Below the pieces are notes generated by a model. It searched no databases. It was not told the origin of the DNA and was given only the letters and a program-made list of their open reading frames with translations. A DNA stretch of 64,000 nt, taken from Stichopus chloronotus. Taxonomy: Eukaryota > Echinodermata > Holothuroidea > Aspidochirotida > Stichopodidae. This document shows positions 28,501 to 41,339 of this stretch, piece after piece; position 1 is the stretch's first letter, and the number at the start of each line of letters is the position of its first letter. Location of the stretch: the NCBI GenBank assembly GCA_021234535.1, contig CM037835.1, positions 9,300,001 through 9,364,000 of the forward strand. The letters are read 5' to 3'. The position numbers and the translations under genes are program-made.

Positions 28501-29631
28501 TACGACGAAAGTGTTTGGTTATGGTTTCAATCTTTACGAATGCCATGCAGTTTGTATAAAAAGCGGTAAAAAAAATATGAGATATATTTGTGAAAATGTG
28601 ATACATTAACTGAACATGGTTTTGCTTTATTTCATAAGACTGATTCCTGTCAATGAGTTGAGAATATCAGTATACAAAAAGAAAAAAAAGGACATAAAAA
28701 AAAAACAATGGCAGCAATCGTTATTATCTGCTTTGTGTGTTACTAGAAATAACAATAAATCGAGATTAATCTCAGGTTTTGCCATACTGGTTTGATTAGA
28801 ACAAGAATTCAAGAAATAGTGGTGTAAAGAAATAACAGTGGTGTAAACTAGGACTTTTAAGGTTATATCGGTCTAACTTCTCGAGAGTGAGAATGGAATG
28901 GGGGGGGGGGGGGGGGGGGTATAAGCTGGTCTGAACCTGTGTAGTGTAAAGTTGTGATATGATCAATGTGATGACTGCTTGCCATCCTGGAGGAGCCTGG
29001 GACTTAGAGGTAAGGGTGTACCCCCCTTCCCTTCGGAAAGTGTTTCATTACGTAGGGTGAACTAGATGCAAAATTGTACTATATCTGATGCTAGGATTGA
29101 AGTAAATGTGTCTCCAGGAATTCCTTTTTGTAAAGTAATTATTTTATTTTTTATTCCATTTGCAGGTAAAATAATCATTTTTAGACAGTTCAAACAGAAC
29201 AGATTTGGAAATATCGGTAGGCCATTTCCACAATTTCGTTCCCTCTGTCACTGCAAAAAGTCGAAAAGATCCTTGTCCCTGCAGCAGTTCTTGCTAACGG
29301 CACACTTAGTATTGTTCAAAACACTGATAAATGGTCAACACCTCGAAACTCAAGAGACGGCCAGCATGCCATGTAGATCACTTGCGGGAGTAAACTGAAC
29401 GATGTTGAAGTAGCACTCCTGCTGGTAATTGTAATCGAAAACATCTTCCATGACCTCCATCTTCTTTTTACTGAGAACGACTTCGCTCTTTTAGTTTTAG
29501 GTCACAAAAGAAGTGCATGCCGGTGTAGGTTGTACGTAGCTCCATATAGTGCCACTCACCAACCAAAAAGTTAACACCATGCAATGCATGCGCTGTACAA
29601 CACCAGCGCATTCACTTTTAACCTGCTGCTA

Positions 29632-29670
29632 CATCTTCAATGTATATAGCTGTACTATATATTGAAGATG
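29632..29670. repeat. Near-perfect hairpin, about 17-bp arms
   Basis: CATCTTCAATGTATATAG pairs with CTATATATTGAAGATG around a short loop containing TGTA, with one bulged base. The arms are shorter than a typical microRNA precursor. Confidence 0.6.
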
Positions 29671-29994
29671 CCTGACGCACATTCTACGTGCATTCACGTT
29701 TTCCGTTAGCGACCTATCCATTGCCTTTAAACGATTCTTAATTTATTTTGTCCTTATCATATTTCTAACCTTGTTTTGTGCCACTTTGGAGGCCGATGAG
29801 TTTATCAGTGGGCTGCTTGAGTAATTCACAGTGTAGGCCTATTTTTGAGTTTTAGCAAATAGGACTACATCGGCTTTCTCAAAGTGGCCCACCATATATA
29901 AACATGCAAATTCAAATCTGTTGTGCCATTAAATGCGTAAGATCGACATGTGTTTACGTTGGGTCAGTTTTGAAAGTAGGACTCCAAATTGTAG

Positions 29995-29997
<3 letters not shown>

Positions 29998-30079
<82 letters not shown>
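29998..30079. repeat. (AT)n microsatellite, about 82 bp
   Basis: Uninterrupted AT dinucleotides. Open frames crossing it consist of alternating Ile and Tyr and are artefacts. Confidence 0.98.
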
Positions 30080-30084
<5 letters not shown>

Positions 30085-31496
30085 TATATATATAGTTAAT
30101 CGACAAGACAGAAACACTGAAATCAGGTGCATACATGAAGTTTGACGTCTCCTCAGAACTGATGTATCATACCATGCATGGAGCCTCCAAGTTGTGTACT
30201 ATTCGAATGTATGCCTGCAGTCCTTACACAAACACTCATCTAAATAGTGTGTAACTCTTATGGTATTAAACATACATATTTTTTTTTATTTTTTCTTTTT
30301 ATTGAAAGTAGGCGAAGGTGCATCTTTGTTGACTTCGGATCTTCCGTCGTGTTTGGAGGTTATAAATAAGCAATGAAGTTTATCTTTGTCTTATGTATAA
30401 GACGACACACACCTGGTATAAAACCACTTTATAACGACACTCAAAACTGATTGGCAGCGTCTTTGGAATACTCCCCTATCCATTTTTTAAAACTCAGACT
30501 CAGTTTTCTTTTTTATGTTTGCAGTGACATTGGCATGCATGTATTTTTATCTGTTCTAAATTTAGTACCGAGCAAATATCTTTTAAACAGTTGAAAAATT
30601 GACAATCATTGGAATTTGTTAAGCAAAGTTATTACAGTGACTCCCAATATTTTATAGATTCTTTTTTTTTTCAATCTTGAAAAGATTACGAGGACTTTCC
30701 TAAAAGCAGTAACGTTGAAAATATTTCTGCCCTGGGTGTTGAAGGCCTATTATATATTCACTTAAAAACAACGTGAGCACAGGAAAAGTAGCCCGTTATT
30801 TTAAAGCATCTCATATTGACTTATGTATGCGGTAATGATGATAATTTTCTGATCACCAAAGCAGGGATTTCTATAACACACCCCTATATAGCTCCGCTCA
30901 CCAGCCCACTATATACCTCATCGTGTATACATCGCTGCTTCATCGAGGGTGCATGGTGACAGACTGTTGTTTCATGTTAAGGTGTTATTGAATAGAATTT
31001 ATCTTTGATGTCATATAGCCTAAAGTGTAATTTCTGTTGTTTATTGAAACATCACTGCGATTGGTCAGAACGTAAACCTCTGCCATCTAAATTGTCCTAA
31101 ACTGGAACAAGACGATGTCGATACTAGGTATGGTAGATATCAAAGGAGATACAATATGTCAACATTGACTCAGTGACCAGAGCAATATACCATATAGCTG
31201 GCTGCACCAATAAGCTGATAACGTGATAGGTATGCTAACTTGCTGCTGGTGACAGCAAAACTGCCATATGTTGAAAATATAAAGAAGGAGGGGGAGGGGG
31301 GTTATTGTAAAACAAAACTGTCAGTCATCTCTTGTTGGTACATAAAGTGTACCAAGTCTTAGATTCCAGTCCTAAGTCCTCTCCTATACAATAAAGTACC
31401 GTACGATGCAACACAATAAAGTAAAGTGATGTAAAATACAAGTGTCATGCATAGTGAAATACATATACAATACAATGCAACATTATAGCATGAATG

Positions 31497-31663
31497 CACT
31501 GTTAAAAATGTAAATTTTAAAATGTAAATTTACAGAAAATAAAGTAAAGAAATACAAAAGGAATACAGATATGTTCTGGTAATTAATTTCCAGACAATTG
31601 CAGTATTTCTTATTTATTTCCTTGTTTTATTTTCTGTAAGTTTACAGACATTTTATTACAGTG
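31497..31663. mobile_element. MITE-like palindromic element, 167 bp
   Basis: The element begins CACTGTTAAAAATGT and ends with its imperfect complement (ACATTTTATTACAGTG). Inside, TTTACAGAAAATAAAG and GAAATAC recur as complements on the right, and the centre is itself palindromic (CTGGTAATTAATTTCCAG). Nearly the whole 167 bp can fold on itself. This is the form of a terminal-inverted-repeat MITE; the superfamily is not assigned. Confidence 0.75.
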
Positions 31664-34600
31664 TATATACCTGTAAATATGTAAGCTTGAGTTCACAGCC
31701 TCAGTTCAAGAGTTAGTCAAGATTCAAATGTATAGCCTTTAGTGTATATAACCTGTTTCCAATTCGGTCCTCGAGATACAAGTGATGTTTCCATCTTTCG
31801 TATGTACCGTAGGCCCTACTCCTAAAAACCCGATTGAGTTTAGCCAAACAAGTTGTCACGTAATTATTGCACTCTTGCGCGACGCCAAAGCACGGTATAC
31901 CCAAGGCAACCCCACATTTTCAATCAACGTTGATTGACGACTTGAGTTCGGTATAACTGTGGCCTGAAAAGGTTAAAATGCAACCCTACATCAGTCCTTA
32001 CGCTGTTTTCAACCTAAAGGTGTTCAAACCAAACCTGATTGATCTACTTTTTCCCTCAGTCTCCCACGGACATAACTAGCTCAGTAGAAACGTATCTAGG
32101 CCCGTGAAGTTCCACATTAACCGATGAGTCTTATTCCGTATAGGCCGCTTTAAGTATAGGCCTACAAAACGTGTCGAGGACATTATCGTCTGTATAAAGT
32201 CGTTCAGATATTTTGTAAGTTGACACGCTTAGAACTTGAAGAACAACTCTTGAAAATGTGAAGAGTCCCCTTCACCCCATTTGGGTATTTATTGTTTTTC
32301 TTTTTTTTACTTACCTATGTACATAAGAGGGGTTATTTTATGAAATTCACATCAAATAAACAAACATGACTCGAGTTGACGTTTACGTCAGCTTATTTGA
32401 GGGATAATGGTACTTTAAAAAGAGGAAAAACGCTGCCACAATGAAATGAAGCATCTTACGATCTGAAAAATATGTAGGCCTACAACCGAAGTGCTTCGAT
32501 CATGGTGAAGTGATGGTGCGAGGGTGAGAAAAGCAGGACCTCAAACATTCCACCCTTGATGAGGCTTAATATAAAAGATCGTGACTTTGCATTGTAGGAG
32601 TATGCCACATTTTCATACCAACTTACTACAGCGATACCAGCATTTAAGCAACAAACACACCCAATCCTAAACAAATCTTTACACTCATATGTAACTGCGG
32701 AAAGAACTCACAGCTTAGTATTTTAACAAAATGGCCTTTTGTGCATGATGATGCTAAAACATATTGAGGTAAACACAAAACTTGGACCAGTATTAACTAA
32801 TTTTTGCTATTCTTGTTTTCCTTTTATTGACTGACTCGTCTGTGGATTTTTTTATTCAAGTTCATTTGAACATTGTCAAGAGTTTGTAAAGAAGCATTAT
32901 TTACTCGTTTCTTACTAGACTATAGTTTTTAAAAAAGGTGGAAAAATGGAAAGTGTCTTGTTTTTCCAAAAGCTTCTACATTTTATTTGTTCTTTTGATC
33001 CGTGTTCCTTAATCTCCGGTAAACCTGTGAAGCTAAGCAAGCACTTTTTTGCGTTGTGTATGTAGTAAAAGTTGAACAAATAAGGCTATGGGAAATACTA
33101 AAGATTTGGAATGTTACAATGTAAATTTAATTCCATGTTTTGCCAAAATCACAAAGGATCTGCCTTTAATCCACAATTCTTTGAATTTATCGACTTAAAC
33201 ATAGCCTTAGGATGGAAGTTTTGTCTTGGGGAGTGGCGCAACCCCAAGAATTGTGATGATCTCCCTATAGGGAGGTGTCTGAGGGAGCTGTGTCCTCTTT
33301 CCTTTTGGAAATTTGTAGCATTGGAGACCCCGATATGTTGTTTACTGCCACTAAATGTTTGAATTGATAGCAAATTTTCTTGCATTTCCTAGTTCCCTTT
33401 ATCAGATGTATATTATCTTTTAGAGGAAAATACATCTGGAAAATCTATCAAAATAATTCATCCGAAGCACACTTACATTTTGGTAAAAAAACAGCACACA
33501 GGTAGCAAGTCTGTGTATGGGAGAGGGGGAGATTGGAAGGGGGGGGGGGGAGTTTGTCTGAAAACGTCTGCCCTCTCAGTGGTATGAACGATGACTTGAT
33601 TCAGGGAATAGGCGTGGTAAAGTGTGTATCAAGCAAAGGGCCACAATCAGCTGTCATGAAGCGTACACTAGGGAAAACTGTTCATAAAACTGCCTCTCAG
33701 ATTTCAGGAAATGACGCTTCCCAGTCTCCCTGGCCATGCAAGGAAGGGTTTTCTTCCTTGGACACTGGGAGAGGTGGTGACATATCTTCACCCCACATGT
33801 TCGGACTGGGACTTTCGTCACAGCCTCCCACCCCCCTCGCAAGAACATGTTTACAGTATCATAACATACTGTACAAATATTAAATGTTTGAACCTTGGTT
33901 ATACAGTACAGTCAACAATTCATTCAGCTATTTTTTGCATTCTTTAATTCCTTTAGTTATTGCATTCAATCATGTTATTCTATATGATAACCGAGTATAG
34001 CAAAAATAGAGTATTACAAAAGTATATGGGAGATCAGATGCAAGCTGAAGACTTCTTCCTCTCCCTATTATTTATTTATTTTTGAGGTTGTTTCCTTCGT
34101 TTACTGGTTCTCAACCATAAAGTTCCGGTACCAGAAATTATGATTTAGAAAAACAGTGGATGGAATTGCAGATTTATAGAAATATGACTACTTACAATCT
34201 TAGCAAATTAATTACTTTTGATCAAGATATGGATGAGACTTTTGAGGAAGAAACTTTATTGTAGTCTCGTTTTTTAATGAATTTATAATTTGTTTATTGG
34301 TTTTCTGCTTGACCTCTATACAGAAGAAAATGTGATGATATGACGAACTGCGTGGTCTTGCTAAAACTCTCCAAGCATGTTAAGTTTAGTGTGTACAATG
34401 GATTTGACAGTAATGTAGAGACCTTCTTACAGATCAAAATGAGACATCATCAAGAATGAGACAATTTGTAAAGATGAATTAAATACTAAGAATGAGAGAC
34501 CAATTGAAACCAATTGTCCATGAATGTACAATATATAAGATACGAACGACTGCGTAGACTTGCTGAAAAATGAATTTATTTTTTTTTTTTGGAAGCAAAA

Positions 34601-35462
34601 TCTTTATTTTCGTCTTGAGCATATACACATTTGTGAATATACACATCACAAAGATTGAAAAATAAATATAATATTTACAGGTATTTACAGCCTAATTAAT
34701 TTAACATGACATCACCCTTCGACCGTCAAGATTTATGCCACTTACATCACATTATTCTTTTAGGTGAAAGGAAAAACTCTTTTTTATGAACCATCTGTTT
34801 ATGTACATACAAACATTGCAAAAAAAAAAAAAGGCACAAGCGTTACCACTCATGGCAGTTAGTTTCATTTAGCTTACATTACGCTTACAATATATATTCT
34901 GTTAAAATATTTACTATATGGTTCGGATTTTGATTGTCGAAATAACTCATTCGATACAATTTACACTTAATTCTCTTTGCCCTATATACCTTTTCGGGCA
35001 GTGCAAAAATTTATGCAAAGGGTTCCCTTGCTTTTTTTTTCTTTGAAGGAACAACTTTATTTCCGTCCTCATCTTGTATACCAGTGTTTACATATACATA
35101 ACAAAGAGTGGAAAAGAAATATAATATTTACAAGTATTTAGAGCCTTATTAATTTAACATAAAATTACCTTTGCATCATTGATATTTGTGCTACTTACGT
35201 TACATTATCCTTTTAAGTGGAAGGAAGCACTCTTTTTTTTTTAAGTATTTGTATGTATGAACATACAAACATTGAGAAAGATACACTTACACTAATGACA
35301 GTAAGTTTCATTTAGCTTACTTTACGTTTCTAATATACGTTTTGCTGAAATATTTACTATATGGTTCGCATTTTGGTTGTCGAAGCAGGATTCCCTTGCT
35401 TAAGCTTACAAAATGTATTTCTTCTAAAGGGCCTCATATATTGTTGAATATTTATTCCCAAT

Positions 35463-35545
35463 TGCACATAGATTTTAAATCTGAACTCTAAAAGAGAGTA
35501 ACTGTTCTTGAGTTTGACACTCTCTCAACTGAACTAATTTCACAG
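35463..35545 (-). pseudogene. Decayed tRNA-Phe-like copy lacking the B box
   Basis: Head GTTCAGTTGAGAGAGTGTCA resembles the D arm of the intact copies. The stretch from the anticodon stem to the B box is deleted, and the tail (GAGTTCAGATTTAAAATC) follows the insert region. The same deletion is present at 55,551-55,632, so it predates the duplication of the dimer. Confidence 0.6.
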
Positions 35546-35797
35546 AGATGGAATATTTAGTATGAAATATCAATTCTCCATTACATATATATTGTAATAT
35601 ACAAACGAATAATCAGTGAAACTTGTCACCATTTAATTATTATAAATTTCAGTTTGTGCGATATGTTGGACAATAATATGAAGAAATTATACTTTAAATA
35701 TGTGAAAACAAAAAAGTATCGTAATTGTCCCATGAACATTACAGGATAAGACGCACAAATGTCCTTCATATATTGTTGAACATTTATTCAAAAGGTC

Positions 35798-35857
35798 TGC
35801 CGAAACCCGGGAAAGTCCAGAACTCATTAGAGTTAGTAACTTCTCTCGAGATAATTT

Positions 35858-35907
<50 letters not shown>

Positions 35908-35913
35908 TTCGGC
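35798..35913 (-). tRNA. tRNA-Phe(GAA)-like with 43-nt T-loop insertion
   Basis: Minus-strand sequence starts GCCGAAATAGCTCAGTTGGG and ends CCCGGGTTTCGGCA. The acceptor stem (GCCGAAA/TTTCGGC), D arm, anticodon arm with GAA and the T stem (CCTGG/CCGGG) are all paired, as in animal tRNA-Phe. The molecule is 116 nt and not 73 nt because about 43 nt sit after TTCAAAT in the T loop. A TTTT lies 5 nt past the end and could stop Pol III. It may be a tRNA-derived repeat or a tRNA with an unusual intron. Confidence 0.6.
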
Positions 35914-37808
35914 AGATGTGTAAGACTTACTATGAATTATCAATTCTCCATGAAATGCATATCATAAGATGCAGATTTATCACTGTGCATTTACAAGGTA
36001 GAAGAAAATAGGGAATGTGTTGAACAACAAAATTAATAGTTAATATATTTTGACTTATTGAAATATTTAAATGAGGCATGAAAGTATCTCAAAGTAATGG
36101 GAGACTTGGGTTACAAAATTTGTAACTGTCTAGAGTTTATGAAGCTGGATATTTCAAAAACAATCCCAGGTCTAATTCAACGGTGACCTTAATCGAATTC
36201 GTTGTCTTCTAATCATTTACTTCTTTCTAATTATGAGTCTAAATCCACAAAAAGCTAAGGTTTATTTCCTGACTTTTATCAAAAGATAAATTATCTGACA
36301 CAACAAACTTAGAAAAAAATCCCGTGAAGAATTATTGCAGTAAATTTAGTTTTCCGAATTAGAAGCATAATATAAATGAATGTCGACATCTGTACCTGCT
36401 TATAAAGAAAAAAAGACCCTAAGGTAACTTAAACTTTTTTACACATTATGACTCACCGTACATAGGTAGGTATTACCGAAGGGGGGGGGGGGGATATATG
36501 GAAACCCATCTAAAACTGGAACTTACTGTTGGGCATTATATCCCATCGTATGATAACTAAAAAGGCACAATAAAATGGATCTTATTTCTGGAGCTTCCAT
36601 AAAAGCTCTGGTAAGAACTTTCGGTCACAACGAATGTAAAACCTTCAAACTCGGAATTCTGTCATCCACAGCTCAATGTTTTATCCTTCTGACCTTAAGA
36701 GATTTGTGAGCAGATATTCATGTAAATTCACTTTAGTGTGTACAATGAATTTGACAGTAATGACAGTAATGTACTAACATTCTTACACTCAACATTCTTA
36801 CATTCTTAACATTCTTATTTTTATAGAAAAAAAATGCTAAGATTAGACACGTTCAAGAATGAGACAATTTGTAAATATAAACTGAAAACTAAAAATGAGG
36901 GAACCAATCGTCCATGCATGTACATTACATAGGATACAAAGGACTGCTTAGACCTACTTTTTTTGAAGGAAAAACTTTATTTATATATATATGTACACTT
37001 TTTTCACTTTTAGTTTTGAAGAGGAAACATATTTCCATCTTTAACATATATATAACAAAAGTTGGAAGATAAATATAATATTCACAAATATTTTTGTTTG
37101 TGAATGAAAACTTTATTGTTATAAGGACATTTTCAATTCCATGAACAAAGTTTGCTTTTGCATCCATCTACATTCACAGATATTGGAAGGGAATCAATTA
37201 TTTACAAGGTTAAAAATAGAACATGGATGAAAATAAATAAATTAATAAAAAAAAAGGAAATTCACAACTCATAACATCACTCTCACCTTTAACATTGAAA
37301 TGTAAACATATTTTGCTTGTTATAATGTAAACCTTATGCCATGATTTGTTAATGTCACAAACGGTTTTTTGTTAATCCACATTTCCTTCAATTTATCAAT
37401 CTTTAACCGGCTGTGATCAGCTTTAACTCTGTCTTGAATGTTTTTGTTGATTGACGAAATAATGGTTTTACTTGGTTGAACCTCATTTTGTAAGATACGA
37501 AGACATCTTGACTTTTGTAACACAAAAAACAAACCAAATTCTTTTCAAAACTGTTTTAGGTGCTTTCTTCGCAGGAAAGCCATGAGTACACATGGTGTAC
37601 TGAAACTGTACAGAAGTTATGTTGTCTAACAAATATTTATTTATTTATTTATTTATTTTTTTTGAGGTTGTCTCCTCCGTTTATTTATTCTTCATTGGAC
37701 ACATTACAAGCATAAATAAGTTATTGTTAAACAAAAAAAGTTATTGTCTAACAAATATTTACAGCCTGCGTAGATCTACACCTGGAGAATATATTTATTC
37801 AAAATAGG

Positions 37809-37866
37809 TGCCGAAACCCGGGTAAGTCCAGAAGTCATCAGAGTTAGTGCATTCTCCGGATAATTT

Positions 37867-37916
<50 letters not shown>

Positions 37917-37922
37917 TTCGGC
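37809..37922 (-). tRNA. tRNA-Phe(GAA)-like with 41-nt T-loop insertion
   Basis: Same build as the copy at 35.8 kb: paired acceptor, D, anticodon (GAA) and T stems, A box and B-box core GGTTCAAAT, with 41 extra nucleotides in the T loop. The insert differs from the 35.8 kb copy by several substitutions and 2 nt in length, while the tRNA part is almost unchanged. TTTT follows within 8 nt. Confidence 0.6.
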
Positions 37923-38194
37923 AAAGCTGGTAACCTAAGTACTCATTAGCAAATTCACCATCACAGTCATGATGATGAGATACATGCTAAAAAGTTTGAT
38001 CAATCTTATCATGACCTTCGTCAATTTTTTTTTAGGTTGTAATTCACTTCAATTTGTGCGACTGATTTGAGAATAAATTTGAAAGATGAACTGCTAGTAT
38101 GAAAACACAGGAACACAAACAATCACATTACAAAGGATACGATTAAGTGCGATGTCCTGCATATGAATAGAAGATAGATAAGTTATTCAAAAAG

Positions 38195-38293
38195 TCGTTC
38201 GGAACCGCGGAATGTGCAGACTTTATCTAAGTGAGTTCCCCGGATAATTCGATCTAGAGACCTTCAGGTTGTCCTTACTGAGTTATGTCAGAA
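38195..38293 (-). pseudogene. Decayed tRNA-Phe-like copy lacking part of the anticodon arm
   Basis: Lies one unit length (about 371 bp) from the intact copy at 37.8 kb. The 3' end (GCACATTCCGCGGTTCCGAAC) and insert region are recognisable, but the anticodon arm is deleted and the acceptor stem no longer pairs. The spacer between the two heads matches that of the 35.5 kb dimer. Confidence 0.55.
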
Positions 38294-38870
38294 GATTTTT
38301 GTAAAAAGTACCAATTCTTTGTCAAATGTGTATGAGGATATTTAAACTAATAATGGGCTAAACCTGTCATTAGCCTAAAGTGCGTGACTTGTCTAACATA
38401 TGAGTGGTAGTTTTCGGTGTTCTGAAAATATACGGAATGAAATCAACCCCATGCGAAGGGTCCGGTGAGGAATAACACTAAGAGTAAGATTTTCTCACAA
38501 AAAAAGACTCCTGTTTTTTTTTTTTTCCAAAACTGAAGTTTAGAATTTGCCCTTTTAAATTTATTGACCCAATGGCTCTATACGAACGGTGTCGTCACAT
38601 CTATAAATCATGCCAGTGATCTTAATGTCTGCTTCAAGATAATTCAATTCTTAAGCCTTCCGAGTCTTTACCGGCAAGTTTTTTTTTGTAACTGAAATAG
38701 AGGCATCGGCTGAATTTTGGAACTAGCTAAGCCCAGAAGAATTGTCTAATTCCATCAACAGTGCGAACATTTCAGTTGACTTATTGACAGTTTTTTTTTT
38801 TATTTCTCGAAATATAGCAACCTCTTCTAAGATCATATCACGATGTTGAATAAATATAGAAATATGATTT

Positions 38871-38918
38871 GTTCGTTCGTTCGTTCGTCCGTTTCCTTAT
38901 TTCGTTCGTTCGTTTAGG
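38871..38918 (+). repeat. Short (TTCG)n microsatellite
   Basis: About five TTCG units, an interruption (TCCGTTTCCTTATT), then three more units. Confidence 0.8.
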
Positions 38919-41207
38919 ATAGCAAAAGGCTCATACTAGCTAGGACTCAATACATAGACAACTTCGTCTTACCCTTCTATGCACACAGGATCTCACCATT
39001 AAACAGCAAACGTTTGCAAATATTGAGATTTACAACAGAAAACCACTTTCTCAAGTTGGCACCAAAATTCAACGTATTTCAAGTTCTTTCTAAGAAAATG
39101 TAGCGGATCACACGAACCCACAATTTGAGACACCGTCAAGGAATCTTTGGTGAAAGTTCCGATAAATATGAAAAGTATAATTTATGTATCAATAATATCG
39201 AAAAAAAAAAAGGAAAATAAGAAGAGGATTCACCGGAAAGGGCGAAATGCCGTCAATATCAAAAGAGTTTTTCTCCAAAGTATATCGAAAAACCATTCCC
39301 ATTTCAGCTAAGTAAACCGGCTGACTGAGGCAAGAGTATAAATACACAACGTGAATATTCGGGTGGGGGGGGGGGGGGGGTTAGTTTTAGCGGTATCTAC
39401 TAGTTCAAGGTAAAGCGACTGTCGACGGGAAGAAAAGATGCGTATACTACTTCTTGATGTCCGTTGTAGGAATGGGAAGCGGAAGGGGTGCAGTTTTCTG
39501 AAGAAGCACTGAAATTTTCAGTTGTGGATATAGACCAATTTGACAATAGTGTCACTTTCCACATGTAGAGGAAATGATTCACTGCAGAAGACATGTATAA
39601 TTGTATACGCAGAGAGCGTGTACGTGTAACTATTGCCTATAGGCAATTGAGTATATAGGCACAGAACACTATGACTACAGTATGTTGTGTATAGGCCAAT
39701 TGCAGTTTTTTTTTCTCTTTTTGTCTTTCATTGGTCTGCTGATAAATACAGATTTGCGTGATACGTCATGTGATCTGTAGAACAGTAACAATAGCGTTTC
39801 AGGCTTAGGTATTTCAACATTTGTCTTTCTTGTCTTGCTTTTAGCTTAAATTTCAAACCATGCACTCATGTATTAGTCAACTTTAGGCGATATCTCTGTC
39901 ACCTGTTGGACTTCCAATCTCTGCGCCTCCCTCAGTGAGATGCTAAAAGCATCAGCTATACATCCCTAGCGGGAGGATTCCTTCTATCCGCGCCTCATTG
40001 ATATGTCACCGTGATCATTTCCAGGGCCTTTAGAGCTTAACTTGTCTCTATTCTGTCTCTTGTAATATCCCTCTAACACCGCGTTTACCTAGTGGTAATA
40101 ATTTCAAGGTGGTACCGATGGGTCCTTTTAGGCGTCGAGTTACCGTCTCTGTAAAATGTTCCCCAAGTTAAAACTGTTGAATCGAAACAATTTCAGGGAT
40201 TGATGAAGTTATCCCAATGAAGGAGAATTAAAGCCCTGATCAAGCCCCATTCCAATTTATACACGAAACTGACACCGGACGATTTGTTGGCCAATTATGT
40301 TAGGGCCTGTCCAGCATAACTCGACGCGGTCTCGTGGGTGATCACTTCACTAACAGCGTTTACCATTTTAATCAAAGATCGTGGCTTAAAATCGATACAG
40401 CTATTATACAAGACCTTGTTTTAATGCCAAAAAACGTTTATATTTACTTCTTTTTATTCGTTACGTATGCTCCAAAACAGTTCGTTAGACAATCTACATA
40501 GAACTATGAAAACAAGGTGAGGGAAATATTACACTTACAACGGATTTCAAAAGTCTGAGGGACGTTCAAAGGGTTTTCTGATTAAACAAAAAAAAAGTTT
40601 ATTGAAAGCGTGTAAGAAGAGGGATGTCAATTGATTATAAGCTTTAAAAGTTTCCTCCATTTTGCCTGCAAATGTTTTTTTCTTCTTCTTTTTGTTTATT
40701 TGTTTTTAAATAGAAGTGATGGTGCTCATATACTTCATAATCAGTCTCAACATGTTGCGCACGTCGTATCCAAGTGAAGATTTACTCATTTGCGTACAGC
40801 GACCTAAGCTAGTTTGTCTAATCACAGTCGCCAGCAGTTGCGCATTAGAATAGGTTGTAAAAAGATGGGGTGGGGGATGGGTAAGGGGTACGGTGTTTTG
40901 GGTTGGACAGAATTTCCCCCTTCTCATTAATCCAAGCTTAATCCCAGATAAAAAAGAACATTCGCAAAATAATTACAGCAGTGTAAGAATCGGGATAAAT
41001 CCATATAAACTTCAGTCATGAACAAATTTGCAAGTTTATTTCAAAAAAAAAAAAAAAGCAGAAAGACAATAGACTTTTCCTTACATTTTTCCTTTCTGCT
41101 ATAGGATGTGTGTGGCGGGAAATGCATCAATGTCCAGAGTCGTGTGTCTGTGGCACCTTGGGTGCAGAGCCGTACGGATAGTTATACGCGATAGAAGTGC
41201 AGAGATA

Positions 41208-41233
41208 GTTCTCAGAGCGCGATAGCTCTGAGA
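41208..41233. repeat. Perfect hairpin, 10-bp arms
   Basis: TTCTCAGAGC and GCTCTGAGAA are exact complements around the 6-nt loop GCGATA. It lies about 100 bp before the LINE relic. The word GCAGAGCCGT just upstream (41,163-41,172) recurs at 43,488-43,497 beyond the relic. Confidence 0.6.
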
Positions 41234-41339
41234 AAGCCTGTTAACACATTATACTGTTACACGCATTATTCGGTGACTGGTGGAGTCATTCTTACAAATG
41301 AACCATAACACATCCTACCGGAAAACGAAAAGAACCTAT

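Larger units (their letters stand above)
24150..34384. other. Intergenic spacer, no recognised gene
   Basis: About 10 kb between the Abi 5' flank and the 34-38 kb repeat block. It contains poly-G/C tracts, a G-rich minisatellite, two palindromic MITE-like elements, a hairpin, a TA microsatellite and a short direct repeat at 27,291-27,330 (GAGGTAACTATATAAA twice). Open frames up to about 116 codons are not supported by any recognised domain. Confidence 0.6.
35455..35970 (-). repeat. Dimeric ~370-bp tRNA-headed unit, inverted copy of 55.1 kb locus
   Basis: Read on the minus strand this segment aligns throughout with 55,130-55,640 on the + strand: intact tRNA-Phe-like head, the spacer (TTCATGGGACAATTACGATA, CAACATATCGxACAAACTGA, TGGTGACAAGTTTCACT), then the decayed head. 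The two loci are therefore inverted duplicates about 20 kb apart. Confidence 0.85.
34385..37100 (+). repeat. Nested direct-repeat block
   Basis: Three levels of duplication are visible. A ~350-bp segment with ATATAATATTTACA, TTAATTTAACAT and TTTCATTTAGCTTAC occurs at 34,575-34,960 and again at 35,033-35,395, with a partial copy at 36,955-37,100. A preceding segment (AGTGTGTACAATG, TTTGACAGTAATG, GAATGAGACAATTTGTAAA) occurs at 34,385-34,570 and 36,732-36,955. A third word (TTTTGAGGTTGT then CTCCGTTTAT-like sequence) pairs 34,082 with 37,660. tRNA-Phe-like copies are embedded in and next to the block. Confidence 0.75.
37101..41207. other. Spacer between repeat block and LINE relic
   Basis: Apart from the tRNA-Phe-like copies and their spacer (37.8-38.3 kb), only simple features are seen: a short (TTCG)n tract at 38,871-38,918 and a poly-G tract at 39,365-39,380. 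No exon was recognised. Confidence 0.55.

Noticed and set aside
33111..33385. Overlapping open frames on both strands (83 and 78 codons)
   Set aside because: No known domain on either strand, no splice signals, and both frames cannot be distinguished from chance.
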